Source: Zanthoxylum bungeanum (Eukaryota > Streptophyta > Magnoliopsida > Sapindales > Rutaceae). From it: 64,000 nucleotides of DNA. Both the position numbers and the translations under genes were made by a program. The notes beneath the pieces were generated by a model. It saw only the letters and a list, made by a program, of their open reading frames with translations, was not told the DNA's origin and searched no databases. The DNA is taken from assembly GCA_019454045.1 (NCBI GenBank), contig SKCR01007555.1:1-64000 (forward strand), given 5' to 3'. Below, one piece after another: positions 11,347-22,600 of the stretch (its first letter is position 1; each line of letters starts with the position of its first letter).

Positions 11347-12879
11347 TCCAGCATTTATTAATAGAGACATTGATTTTGTCTATTTGTTCGAACCTTTTCT
11401 TAATGATAATAAAGATGTTCATTTCATTAACTTGCCTGAGTTTCTGCAACACGAGTATATTTGACAAAAGTATTCAACCTTGGTACTTTGATACTTAGCG
11501 ATATTCGAACCCGGTGATTTTTAGAAGAAGCAAGCAGAACAGACAAGATAGTCGTTCAGTAATGGGAAATTGGGCAGTGAGGCTGTCAGACTTGGAAGAG
11601 AATGAGTTCACCAAGCCGATCAATGTTGACTGATTGAAACAGTACTTTACTTGAGGAAGAAAAGACCAAGCAGTCACCAAGGGAATTGGCGGAATACCTA
11701 ACCCGACGAGATAAGAAACACATGCATGCATGCATACACGTAACCCATTTTGCATTACTTTTGTGTTTGTTTTGTTTTGTGTTCACAGGTTTTGAAGAAA
11801 AAAAGAGAAAGCGGGAAAGACAGGCCATTCAGAAACAACGAAAGCACAGTATCAGATTCGGGTAATAATCCTAGGGCTGAGGCCCATATTGGTGACAGAG
11901 GCGGGTAGTAATCTGAGGGTTGAGGCCCACATTAGTGCTAGTTTTGGGGAGGAGTCCCGGGGCTGAGGCCCATATGAGTTTGAGTTTCGGGAATGGATCT
12001 CAAGGGGCGAATCCCACATTATCGGAAGATGACGGAAGAATTCTGTGGAATGAGTGAAAAAAAAAAGAGAAAAAAATGAGAGAGGGAAATCTTTGATAGT
12101 TAGACATATGTCCGGTGATGACAGTGTTTGCTGTAGGGAGAAGCTTTAGAAACGATAAGTGCGAGACATGCTCTCATCTGGTATTCTGAATGGATTGATC
12201 TCAGCTGGATTCACGAGCACTTGATTACGGGATCTCAACAGTGGAAACCTGAGTGGTTGGCAAGATGACTAGCCAAAGGGATGATGGATCGGTGAATGAC
12301 CGTTTGCCTGGATGTCCACCCTGGTTTACTTATGCTACGATATATGATATGGTTGGGAACAAAGAAAGTCTCTGAAAAGAAAAGAAAAATAGACCGCCTA
12401 TAACCGATAAGCGTGAAGCTACCCATGGGCGAGTATTAGGACCACCATGAGGAGAAATGCTACCTTAAAGGGTAGAGGTGTCAAAAAAAATGAAATGAAT
12501 GAAAATAAAGAGACGAAAGAAAAAATAAGAAGACCATATCATGTTGAGTATGACGAAGTAATCACAGAGTGTGATCGAGACATCTAGATTGGTTAGACCC
12601 ATCGATCCGATTCTCTGAAACGAAATCATCGAGTTGGCTCACTTAAGGAATAAGCTGTGAAAGAGCCCTGGCACACACACACTAGGATTCTAGTTCAGAT
12701 CACCTATTCAGAGGATCGGAGTTGAGTGTATCAAGTACTTTGAAGGTTCTCAGGTTTCGATGCGAAAGCATTCGTTGAGGACGAAAATATGTCTAGCTAT
12801 CAGGATTATCTTATGAGAGGCAATTTAATATGTTGAAATGACATATTAGCATCAGCATCAGTCTTGTCGGGTATGGCAC
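11347..12879 (+). other. non-coding stretch, probable Tat-like 3' region
   Basis: No gene is visible. At 11860-12010 there are early, imperfect units of the GAGGCCCATAT-type repeat that becomes regular downstream, which ties this stretch to the minisatellite. 12050-12540 contains purine-rich A/G runs. I see no RT, RNase H or integrase motifs, so most of pol has been deleted. Confidence 0.35.
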
Positions 12880-13795
12880 TCTTGGGGTAAGCCCATATTA
12901 TCATTATTAGTCTGGTCGAGTATGGCACTCTGGGGGTGAGGCCCATTTCAGTATCAGTTTGGGGCGACACCCACATCAGTATCAGAATGGGGGCGAGGCT
13001 CATATCAGTATCAGTATGGGGCTAGGCCCATATCAGTATCAGTCTGGGGGTGAGACCCACTTAAGTATCAGTATGTGGTCGAGGCCCACATCAGTATCAG
13101 TCTGCGGGCGAGGCCCGCGTCTGTATCAGTTTGTGGACGAGGCCCATATCAGTACCGGTTTGGGGCGAGGCCCACATCTACATCAGTATCAGTTTTTTGG
13201 GATGAGTCCCAGGGTCGAGGCCCACATCAGCATCAGTTTCAGGGATGAGTCATAGGGCCGACGCCTACGTCATCATCAGTATCAGTTGCAGGGATGAGTC
13301 CCAGGGCCGAGGCCTACGTCATCATCAGTATCAGTTGTAGGGATGAGTCCCAGGGTCGAGGCCCACAACAGTATCGGTTTCAGGGATGAGTCTCAGGGCC
13401 GAGGCCTACATCATCATCAGTATCAATTTTGGGGATGAGTCCCAGGGTTGAGGCCCGCAACAACATCAGTATCTGTTTTGGGGATGAGTCCCAGGGTCGA
13501 GGCCCGCAACATCATCAGTATCAGTTTTCGATGAGTCCCAGGGTCGAGACCCATGTCATCATCAGTATCAAATTTAGGGATGAGTCCCAAGGTCGAGACC
13601 CGCATCAGCATCAGTAGCAGTTTGGAGATGCGTCCCAGGGTTGTAACCCACTTCATCGGTATCAGCAGTTTTGGGGATGCGTCCCAGGGTTTACCCACTT
13701 CTTCAGCATCAACAGTTTTGGAGATGCGTCCCAGGGTCGAGGCCCACATCATATCAGTAGTTTTTGGGATGCGTCCCAGGGTTGTAACCCACCTC
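12880..13795 (+). repeat. two-tier minisatellite (about 31-bp then about 48-bp units)
   Basis: Units from 12890 to 13190 are about 31 bp, of the form GAGGCCCACATCAGTATCAG plus a G-rich spacer. From about 13195 to 13790 each unit gains a GGATGAGTCCCAGGG block and becomes about 46-50 bp (roughly 13 units). The last units change GATGAGTC to GATGCGTC. The array lies just upstream of a Tat-like LTR, where 3'-UTR tandem arrays are known in this lineage. Long open frames through it on both strands are by-products of the repeat. Confidence 0.8.
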
Positions 13796-15505
13796 ACTGC
13801 AGCATATTACACCCAAAACTGCTCACTACATTGCACCAAAAATAGGCTTAAACAGTCCCTGTAACCACCAAAAATAGTCCTTGTAACCACCAAAAACAGT
13901 CCCTTAAAACAGACCCAAACACCACCCTAAAACAGTGAGAAAACAACCCCAAAAAATGGCCAAAATAGTCTCTTATTTCCCATAAAATAGTGACTAAAAA
14001 ACAACGGTAAAACAGCAGCAAAACTGAGTGAAAACAACGACAAAAACAGCAAAACAGCGAGCTAAGATGTTAATCCAGTGAACCGGAAGAGTTGCGGAGT
14101 GATAGCCCTTCTGACGGCCGTGAAACGCGAGTCCGAAAGTCGACAGAAAAGGTTAGACCTGAGGGTATTTTTCACATCCGTTTTCAGTTGTATTTTTATT
14201 ATTTATTGAGTTTCGTTTGCATGATTATTATGGAGTGATGCATGTTGTGGCCTTTGAATAGATAAAAAAATGCATGTATTGTGAAATGGTGTATGTTGTG
14301 GCCCTTGAATAAAATGAAAAGTGTGTCACCTCTCGTGGTATATAGGATGGAAACCCGGACAAAAATTTCATAGCTGATTTTGAATGGACGTGGTATGATC
14401 TATACTCGGGATACAACTCCACGTACCACTTGAGTAAACGGCGCATATTTCGTTTTATGTTGTTTTGATTTGTTTATCATTCTCTACTTGATTTCTGCAT
14501 GTTATTTGTTATGTAATGATGTGATCGAGCGCATGGGCTTAGTAAGTTGGATTAAAGGTCCCCTATTTTGAGGGGTTAAAATCCTTTACCACGATGCTTT
14601 ACCACGCCGATTGATTTATATTCGGTTGAATGTAAGATGTGTTCAATCGGGTATACGAAGCCGATATTATTGTCTTCATCTTTGTACGCATTGTAATGAA
14701 AAGCGCATGGGCTTATTGTGTTGGACTAAAAGGTTCTCCATTTGGGGGAAGAAAAGCCTAAAAGGCTACCTTTACCACGATATTTGCCGCGTCTTTCATC
14801 TCTTAATTGCATCTTCTATCCTTGTCTTGGCTCGATCTATTATCATTCGTGTACCCATGTCATGGTAGCATTTGGGCATTATTTCTCGTGGTATATAGGA
14901 TGGAAACCCGGACATAAATTTCATAGCCGATTCTGAATGGATGGTAGTATGATCTGTACTCGGGATACAATTCCACGTACCACTTGGAAAAAGGCCCACG
15001 CGTGTGTTCGTGTCAATTCTAGATATCTTCTCTGCATCACATCACGACATGTCTATTTTAGCATATAGTTGTCTCTTTTTACCTTATGCATTTGCATTAC
15101 CTCTTTAGTTATCTATTTCCATCATTCGCTTATTTGTCTTTCCTTAATATGCATGCTTGTATGAATGTTATTTGTTTGCGTTTCTGTGTCTACCAATGTG
15201 AAATTGTATGCTTTCCGTATGTCAATTTATCTTTATGCATGAATTTGGACATAGATTGTATGCAAATAGGTTGTATGCAAAATACGAAAATGTGTTATAT
15301 ATAAACTTAGATATGAGCTTTGTACCTATGCATGCAAACTTAGGAGTAAATTATCCTTGGAAATATGTTGCTTAGGCTTGGTAAGATTATTGCACAAATC
15401 ATTTTATTACAAGTGGCATAAGTAAGGTACCATTTCGAACCCAACGGTTTGAGGTCTTCCCTTGCGAGGGGTGAGTACAGCCTTAAATATTTGTCCCGGT
15501 TCACA
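13796..15505 (+). mobile_element. Tat/Ogre-like LTR, plus orientation, lacking its U3 part
   Basis: It is homologous to the inverted copy at 7899-9840: an AAACAGC-rich stretch (13860-14060), the GATAGCCCTTCTG block near 14100, one 176-bp-type unit (14517-14660) and the terminal region (15340-15427). It probably ends at TTCACA (15505), six bases before a PBS. The U3 segment and TATA box seen in the inverted copy are absent; the minisatellite joins directly, suggesting a deletion. Confidence 0.5.
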
Positions 15506-15510
15506 CCGGG

Positions 15511-15520
15511 TGGCGACTCC
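15511..15520 (+). other. probable primer-binding site, tRNA-Arg type
   Basis: TGGCGACTCC follows the LTR terminus. TGGCGACTC is the start of the tRNA-Arg-type PBS reported for Ogre-like elements. The downstream match is weak, and the element is cut off within about 100 bp by copia sequence. Confidence 0.45.
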
Positions 15521-15617
15521 ATTATTCTCCGGTTTAGTCCCCCGTGCGCTACTCTGTACTCCCAACCGGGCCACGAGCCCGGAACAGCATGCGTCGCCCA
15601 GTTTGTGTTCCCACACT

Positions 15618-17688
15618 ACTGATAAGCAGGATACTGACTTCAGATGAGATCTATCTACAAATCGGAAATGGGATAACACTCGCTATTTTAACCGTAGATA
15701 CCTAAGTTTAGGAACTAACCTTTGGGTGTGTACTTAAATTAGGAAACTGTTACAATGCAACTAGTTTGACTAGAAACATTATCTCTATATCAGGGTTTAA
15801 CCCGTTGCGGGTATACCTTTATATTCTAGAACACTAAAGTGTTTTATTTTATAAAGATGATATTGAGATAAGCACATTAGATGTGAATAACAGTATTTAT
15901 ATTTTGAATATAAATAAATCTCAAATGTGTAACATGACAAACAAATAACTCAAACTGATTTAATTAGTTGAGACTTATATGTGGCATTGTTGTCTGGGAC
16001 ACAATTAACAAGACTCGTATATCCACACTTTCGAAGAGTGGATACTAGGATGGATTTGATTTTAATCAAATAATGTCTACGAATCTAGTTTATTAAGGTA
16101 AGTGCCTAAAACACCTTTACTTGGTAAAAGTACAAGTGCCACCGATCTATTAGCCCTCAGTCATAGTGACGTTAGTGGGCCCATGTCTAGCTAGGCTAGA
16201 GGTGGATATGAATTTTTCGTGACCTTTACGGATGTGGCATCGCGTTATGGTTATGTGTTTCTTTTGAAACACAAATCAGAAACTTTTGATGAATTCAAAG
16301 AGTTTCGACACCAAGTAGACAAACAGATCGGCTAAAGTATTAAACACCATGGTTGGACCATGATGAAAATACTTAAGCAATAAGTTTCTCAGATACGTGA
16401 AAGAGTATAGTATTATTTCAATGAGGACTCCTCCCGGAACACGTAATTCTGACGGTGTGTCCAAACGGAGAAACCGAATTTTATTGGACATGATAAGGTT
16501 AATCATGAGTCGCTCTGAGCTACCATTTCCTTCAAAGGATACGCATTAATCAGTGCGAAACTTATTTTGAATAAGGTTCCATAAAAATCTGTTTGACATA
16601 CTTTATATTAGATATGAACATGAAAGAAACCGGGCTTTCTCAATCCTGAAGATTTGGGTATGTTGGGCATAGGTTTGGATGATACCAAACTAGAACCCAA
16701 ATCGGATAAGTGCCTAAGTCGTAGGTTATCCTAGGGAAACCAAAAGTATAGTACTTATACAACTCACAAGAGAACAATGTAATTGTTGCTCGCCATGCGG
16801 TTTTCCTAAGAGGAATACCTATATGCAGTGGTAAGTGGGAGGAAAGTAAAACTCGATGAAAATCGGAGTAATACTATTCTAGGAACCGATTCCTTACTGG
16901 AACACAAATAGTTCATAAAGGATGAAACTATACCAATAATCTTTGAATACACAAGAACCGCGATAGTCGGAGAGAGTCAGAAAATAACCTGGGAGGTATG
17001 GGTTTCTGTTCTCACCTCGTAAAGATGTCAATCTTATTGAGGAATAAGAACTTACTACGTATGAGGAAGTGATACAAGGTATCGACTCCCTATAATCGAA
17101 AAGTGCCATGATGTCCGAAATGGATTCCATGTATACCAACCGAGTTTAGATACTAGTTGTTGTACCGGAAGGCATTTTGCCTATTTGTACTATATGAGTC
17201 TTCAAGGAAGACATACATGAAAGGCAACATACCAACGTACTAAGCTAGGCTTGAAGTGAAAAGGTATCGTTATCAAAATTGTGTCGATTACGATGAAACC
17301 TTTTATTTGTTGCCATGGTTGAATCCATTTGGATAATGCTTGCTGATGCTGCATGTTTCATTATGAAATTATGGCAGCTGTATGCCAATATCGCTTTCCT
17401 TAACGGAAACCTTTTGGAGGATTTTTACAAAACATCCTGACGGTTTTGTCTACCAAAATGAGCAACAAGGTTTGCAAGTTAATTTGATCCATGGAGGATT
17501 GAGCAAGTATCGGTCTTGGAACTATCATTTTGATGTAACATAATGGTGTATGATTTAATTCAACGAAAAATGATTTTGCGTATATAAGGAGGTTAGTGGG
17601 AGCGCACTGACAGTGATGCCTAAATAAGAGATATTGTCATTTCTTGGAAATGATATTCCCATAATACAATCGGTGAAAGCTTGGCTTC
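15618..17688 (+). pseudogene. copia pol, 5' half (protease to RT), element C
   Basis: Collinear with D residues of about 317 to 1010. Recognisable parts are the protease/pre-integrase segment (15630-16050), the WHC...GH-type region near 15975, the integrase core (16130-16560), its C-terminal region (16600-16900), and RT from about 17090 to 17688. Frequent stops and frameshifts destroy it; the RT YVDD segment is disrupted (17610-17640). Unlike E, it keeps GATGAATTC in the integrase where E has the stop-bearing GAGTAATTC, so C and E are separate lineages. It ends at the insertion point of D. Confidence 0.75.
17685..17688 (+). repeat. left target-site duplicate of element D (CTTC, one T short)
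   Basis: The right copy is CTTTC at 27801-27805. Here the bases before TGTTGG read GGCTTC, while the uninterrupted homologue reads GGCTTTC. One T has been lost, or is an assembly error. Confidence 0.6.
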
Positions 17689-19667
17689 TGTTGGTTTCTA
17701 TATTTGTCCCAAGGAAAGATTAAGCATTTAAAATACAATAAACATACATGCAAAGCTTGAAGGATGGCGGAAACATACTTACAAAGCTATGTGATGAAAT
17801 TGTTGAAGAAGGATCCTTGAGCCTCCAAGGTTGAAGTTTCGGCCAAGCAAGAAGATGGAGAAAAGCTTTAAATCTTCAAGTATTCCAAGCTCCAAGGTTG
17901 GTTTCCCTATCACCTCTTTTGATCCTTGCTTGTGCTAGCAAAAATGGAGAATGAAAACAATTTTTTCTCTATTGTTAGAGCTCACGGCGTGAGCAAGAGA
18001 GAAAAGAGGAGAGTGTTTCACTTTCAATTTTTGTTTTCCTTTGCATGCCAAAACCGTGAATGATGACCAAGGAAATGAAAAGTGATATGATATCTAATAC
18101 CAAAAGAATTTTTAATGCAAAAAATCCTTCAAAGCCATGCATGGCTTTCCCTCCAAAATGAAATCCATCATTTGCCATCATTACCACACTTTGAGATTAG
18201 AGACAATGTATCATCCCTCAAAGGTGACTAGATACATCCACCATCTATTCGTATTAAGTAATGAGATATCGCGATGTGATTTGCGGATATCACTCGATTC
18301 AAAATACGAATGTGTCCGCAAACACTTTCGGGCTCGGTTTCGTTAATTCCGAATTAACGAATTTCCGTCGCGACGTGAATTAAATAATTACGCCTTGCGA
18401 AATTACTATTCAGTTCGCTAATGAATTAATTCTAAATTAATTCGTTTGCCCGAATTAAAATCCGATTTTAATTCCGCGTCGAAATCTAATTTCGTTTAAT
18501 AATATATCGAATATATTATTTTATCGATTAATTCCAAATTAATCGATCTCTCTCTCTCTCCTAATAAGGCATTTTATCCAAGATAAAGTTTCTCCGTTAT
18601 TAATCCAAGATTAATAAAGTTCGAATCAAACATCATAGGTGAATCTTCAGGAAGCGACCCAAGAGATCTCCGGATATGTTGGCAGTAAATACGGTCGTTG
18701 GATAATCCAAACACGTACGTACCTCGTACTACGTTTTTACCGATTTACAAGACAAGGTTGGCTTCTAGCAAAGCGCCATGCCTACCCAATTCTCCAGAAA
18801 TATTCTTACTGGAATATTAGATCTATATCAAGCGTAGTATACCGTAGTATTGCGTACATCGATCCAGTATCGGACGATCACATGTTAGGCCTGGGGCTGG
18901 AAATGTGTCTGCCCCGTACGAAACATATATCGGACATCAAGCAACTAGTCTCTTTAAATCGGGCAATACTGACCTAGTCATATTGTCCCGACGGTTGCAA
19001 CCTTTTATAGAGCACTAGTTCTGTATCCTGCGTGATCATCAACTCCATATGTCTGAAGTGACACTTCCATCTTGACATCACACCCAGTGCACTACGATTC
19101 CTGATAAACCCAGAAGAGGTGAACACAGAACCAGTTAAGGTCCCCCAACCACCAAAACCAAAGTTTACCTATTGTCGCAAGTACTAGCGATGCAAGTCTC
19201 AGGTTAAGACCATATACACCTACCCTGATGCGGCCTCCCATAGACACGCAGACATACTACCAATGGGATTCCGCGGGGTCTATCCAGAGCGAAGCTGTTT
19301 TCCGTACCATCGGTAAAACACAACCTCCTATCGCACTTGCATAAGTATCCTATACTTAAATATATGAGAACTATGCCGTTGTGCCCTCACAACATGCACA
19401 AGTGCAATACTAGTCTATTCCGCATTATCGATGTCCGATCTCGATAATACTCCGACTAGGGATATTTAATGATTTAAACCTTTATGTATTGATACTGTCT
19501 CATATCATCTCAATACGGAATTAATCATATGGACTTTCGCCATTTATATATCAAAGTAAATAAATTACAAAACGGCAAAAGGCAATTTCATTATCACATA
19601 GTTAATTTTGTACAATAATACAATATCATTTACAAAACAGTGACGCTATGGGTCATAATGTCTAACA
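17689..19667 (-). mobile_element. 3' LTR of element D
   Basis: 1979 bp. Sense strand TGTTAGACATTATGACCC ... GAAACCAACA. It is nearly identical to the 5' LTR from about 18180 to 19667, but 17689-18180 differs by many small indels and substitutions. A donor-like GTAAGTATG lies at plus-strand 17774-17782, and a TGCTAGCA palindrome near 17934. Confidence 0.92.
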
Positions 19668-19680
19668 ATCTCCCACTTGG
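19668..19680 (-). other. polypurine tract of element D
   Basis: Sense strand CCAAGTGGGAGAT immediately before the 3' LTR and one base after the polyprotein stop codon. The same tract is found before the 3' LTRs of C and F, and a decayed form in E. It primes plus-strand DNA synthesis. Confidence 0.85.
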
Positions 19681-19681
19681 C

Positions 19682-22600
19682 CTATAGCCAGTCACTCAAG
19701 CATCTAATACCTGAACTATGTATATGTCGTTCAAACACTTGCGGATAAACAGCTTTCGTCAGCGGATCTGCAATGTTGTTATCTGATGCGACCTTCTCGA
19801 CTTTTACATCGCCACGATGTATAATCTCCCGAATCAGATGGTAACGCCGAAGAACATGCTTGGATCGTTGATGAGACCTTGGTTCCTTAGCTTGTGCTAT
19901 AGCCCCGTTATTGTCACAATACAATGGAACGGGCTCAGCTGCTAACGGAACTACTCCTAATCCAATTAGGAACTTTCGGATCCAAACTGCCTCCTTTGCT
20001 GCTTCCGATGCAGCAATATACTCCGCTTCTGTCGTTGAATCGGCAACAGTATCTTGCTTGGAAGATTTCCAGCTCACTGCTCCGTTATTCAAACAAAAAA
20101 TGTACCCGGATTGCGACTTGAAGTCGTCCTTGTCGGTTTGGAAACTTGCATCGGCATACCCAGATACCACAAGTTCTCCTTCTCCGTAAATTAAGAAAGC
20201 ATCCTTAGTTCGTCTAAGATACTTAAGGATATTCTTAACTGCCATCCAGTGACCTTCACCTGGATCGGCCTGATAGCGACTGCACATGCTCAAAGCATAT
20301 GACACATCAGGTCGTGTACATATCATGGCATACATGATCGATCCGACTGCCGAGGCGAACGGTATCCGACTCATGTTATCTCTCTCTTCTTGAGTCTTAG
20401 GACACATGTCCTTAGACAGAGAGGTACCACGTAACATTGGCATCAATCCCTTCTTGGATTGATCCATGCTGAATCGCTTCAACACTTTGTCAATATATGT
20501 ACTCTGGGAGAGTCCAAGCAGCTTTCTAGATCTATCCCGGTAGATCTTTATTCCCAGAATAAAGGCTGCTTCTCCCAGATCTTTCATGGAGAATTTTAAT
20601 GAAAGCCAAGCTTTCACCGACGTTAGCATGGGAATGTCATTGCCTATAAGCAATACATCGTCGACATAAAGGACAATAAAAGTCAGTGCTCTCCCACTAA
20701 CCTTCTTGTATACACAAGGGTCATCTTCGTTTTGCACGAAATTATATTCTTTTATGATTTCATCAAAACGCTGATTCCATGACCGTGATGCTTGCTTCAA
20801 TCCATAAATGGATCGATTTAACTTACAAACCTTGTTTGCAAGTCTAGGTACGATAAAACCGTCAGGCTGTTGCATATAAACATCCTCCAAAAGGTTTCCG
20901 TTAAGGAAAGCGGTTTTAACGTCCATCTGCCATATCTCGTAATCGAAATATGCAGCTATTGCAAGCATTATCCGAATGGATTTAATCATGGCAACGGGTG
21001 AGAAGGTTTCGTCATAATCAACACCATATTGTTGACGATACCCCTTTGCTACAAGCCTAGCCTTTGTATGTTGCACGTTGCCATCCATGTCGGTCTTCTT
21101 CTTGAAGATCCATCTGCATCCAATAGGTTTTACACCTTCTGGTGCATCAACCAGTGTCCAAACTTGGTTGGCATACATGGAATCCATCTCAGACTTCATG
21201 GCTTCTTGCCATAAAGCGGAATCAATATCTTGTATTGCTTCCTCATACGTAGACGGTTCATTATCCTCAATAAGATTAATATCTACATGAGGCGAGATCA
21301 GGTACCCATACCTCTCAGGTACTGTCCTGACTCTCTCCGACCTACGCGGTCCTTGTGTATATGAAGGTTGTGGTACAGACTCATCCCGGATGGTCTGTTC
21401 ATGTTCCGTCGTTGATTCATTGCCAGGAACAGTATCACCACGATTTTCATCGAGCTCCACTTTCCTCCCACTTACCACTGCATCTAAGAATTCCTTTTCA
21501 AGGAAAAATGCATGTAGAGCAACAAATACTTTGTTCTCTTGCGGGTGATAGAAGTAATATCCTTTGGTTTCCCTAGGATATCCCACGAAAAGGCATTTAT
21601 CAGATTTGGGTTCAAGTTTGGTACCATCCAAACGTTTAACATATGCCCAGCATCCCCAAATCTTCAGGAAAGAGAAACCTGGTTTCCTTCCTGTCCATAT
21701 CTCATATGGAGTCTGTTCAACAGACTTTGACGGAACCTTATTCAAAATAAGTATTGCACTGCTTAATGCGTATCCCCAGAAGGATATTGGTAGCTCAGTG
21801 CGACTCATCATTGACCTTACCATGTCTAACAAGGTACGGTTTCTCCGTTCAGACACACCGTTTAATTGCGGTGTTCCAGGAGGAGTCCACTGTGAAAGAA
21901 TACCATGTTCTTTCAAGTAATCTTGAAACTCATAACTTAAGTATTCGCCACCACGGTCCGACCGTAATGTCTTAATACTCTTGCCTGTTTGTTTTTCAAC
22001 TTCGTGTCGAAACTCTTTGAATTTCTCAAAGGTTTCCGACTTGTGCATCATTAGATACACATAACCGTAACGTGATGCATCATCCGTAAAGGTTACGAAG
22101 TATCGATATCCACCTCTAGCCTGGCTAGACATGGGCCCACATACGTCACTATGAACGAGGGCTAACAGTTCTGTGGCACGTTCACCTTTACCGCTAAAAG
22201 GTGATTTAGGCATTTTGCCTAAAAGACAAGATTCGCAGACATCATATGAATTAGGATCAAATCCGTCCAAGTACCCACTCTTCGAAAGTGTGGATATGCG
22301 AGTCTTGTTAATGTGTCCTAGACGACAATGCCACATGTAAGCTTCATCTTTTAGATTACTCCTTTTGAGCCTTTTGTTTGTCATTTTGTGTTTAGGAGAT
22401 TCATTTACATTCAAAATATAAAGACCATTATTTGCAACAACAGTGCAAATTTCTGCATCATTTTTATATAAATAACACCCAGTGTTTCTAAATACAAAAG
22501 TGTACCCATGCTGGGTTAACAAAGATACAGATATAATATTCCTAGTTAAACTAGGTATATAATAACAGTTCAAAAGTTTAAGTACATGCCCTGAGGGCAG

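Noticed and set aside
13423..13864. Overlapping long frames on both strands with repeated peptides
   Set aside because: They are read-throughs of the minisatellite; both strands are open because the unit lacks stops. Not genes.
18639..18977. A roughly 110-codon frame conserved antisense in copia LTRs (also at 26773-27111 and 6866-7171)
   Set aside because: It begins with GTG, not ATG, in each copy, lies in LTR sequence that is conserved anyway, and is broken in the other LTRs. No protein family is recognisable.
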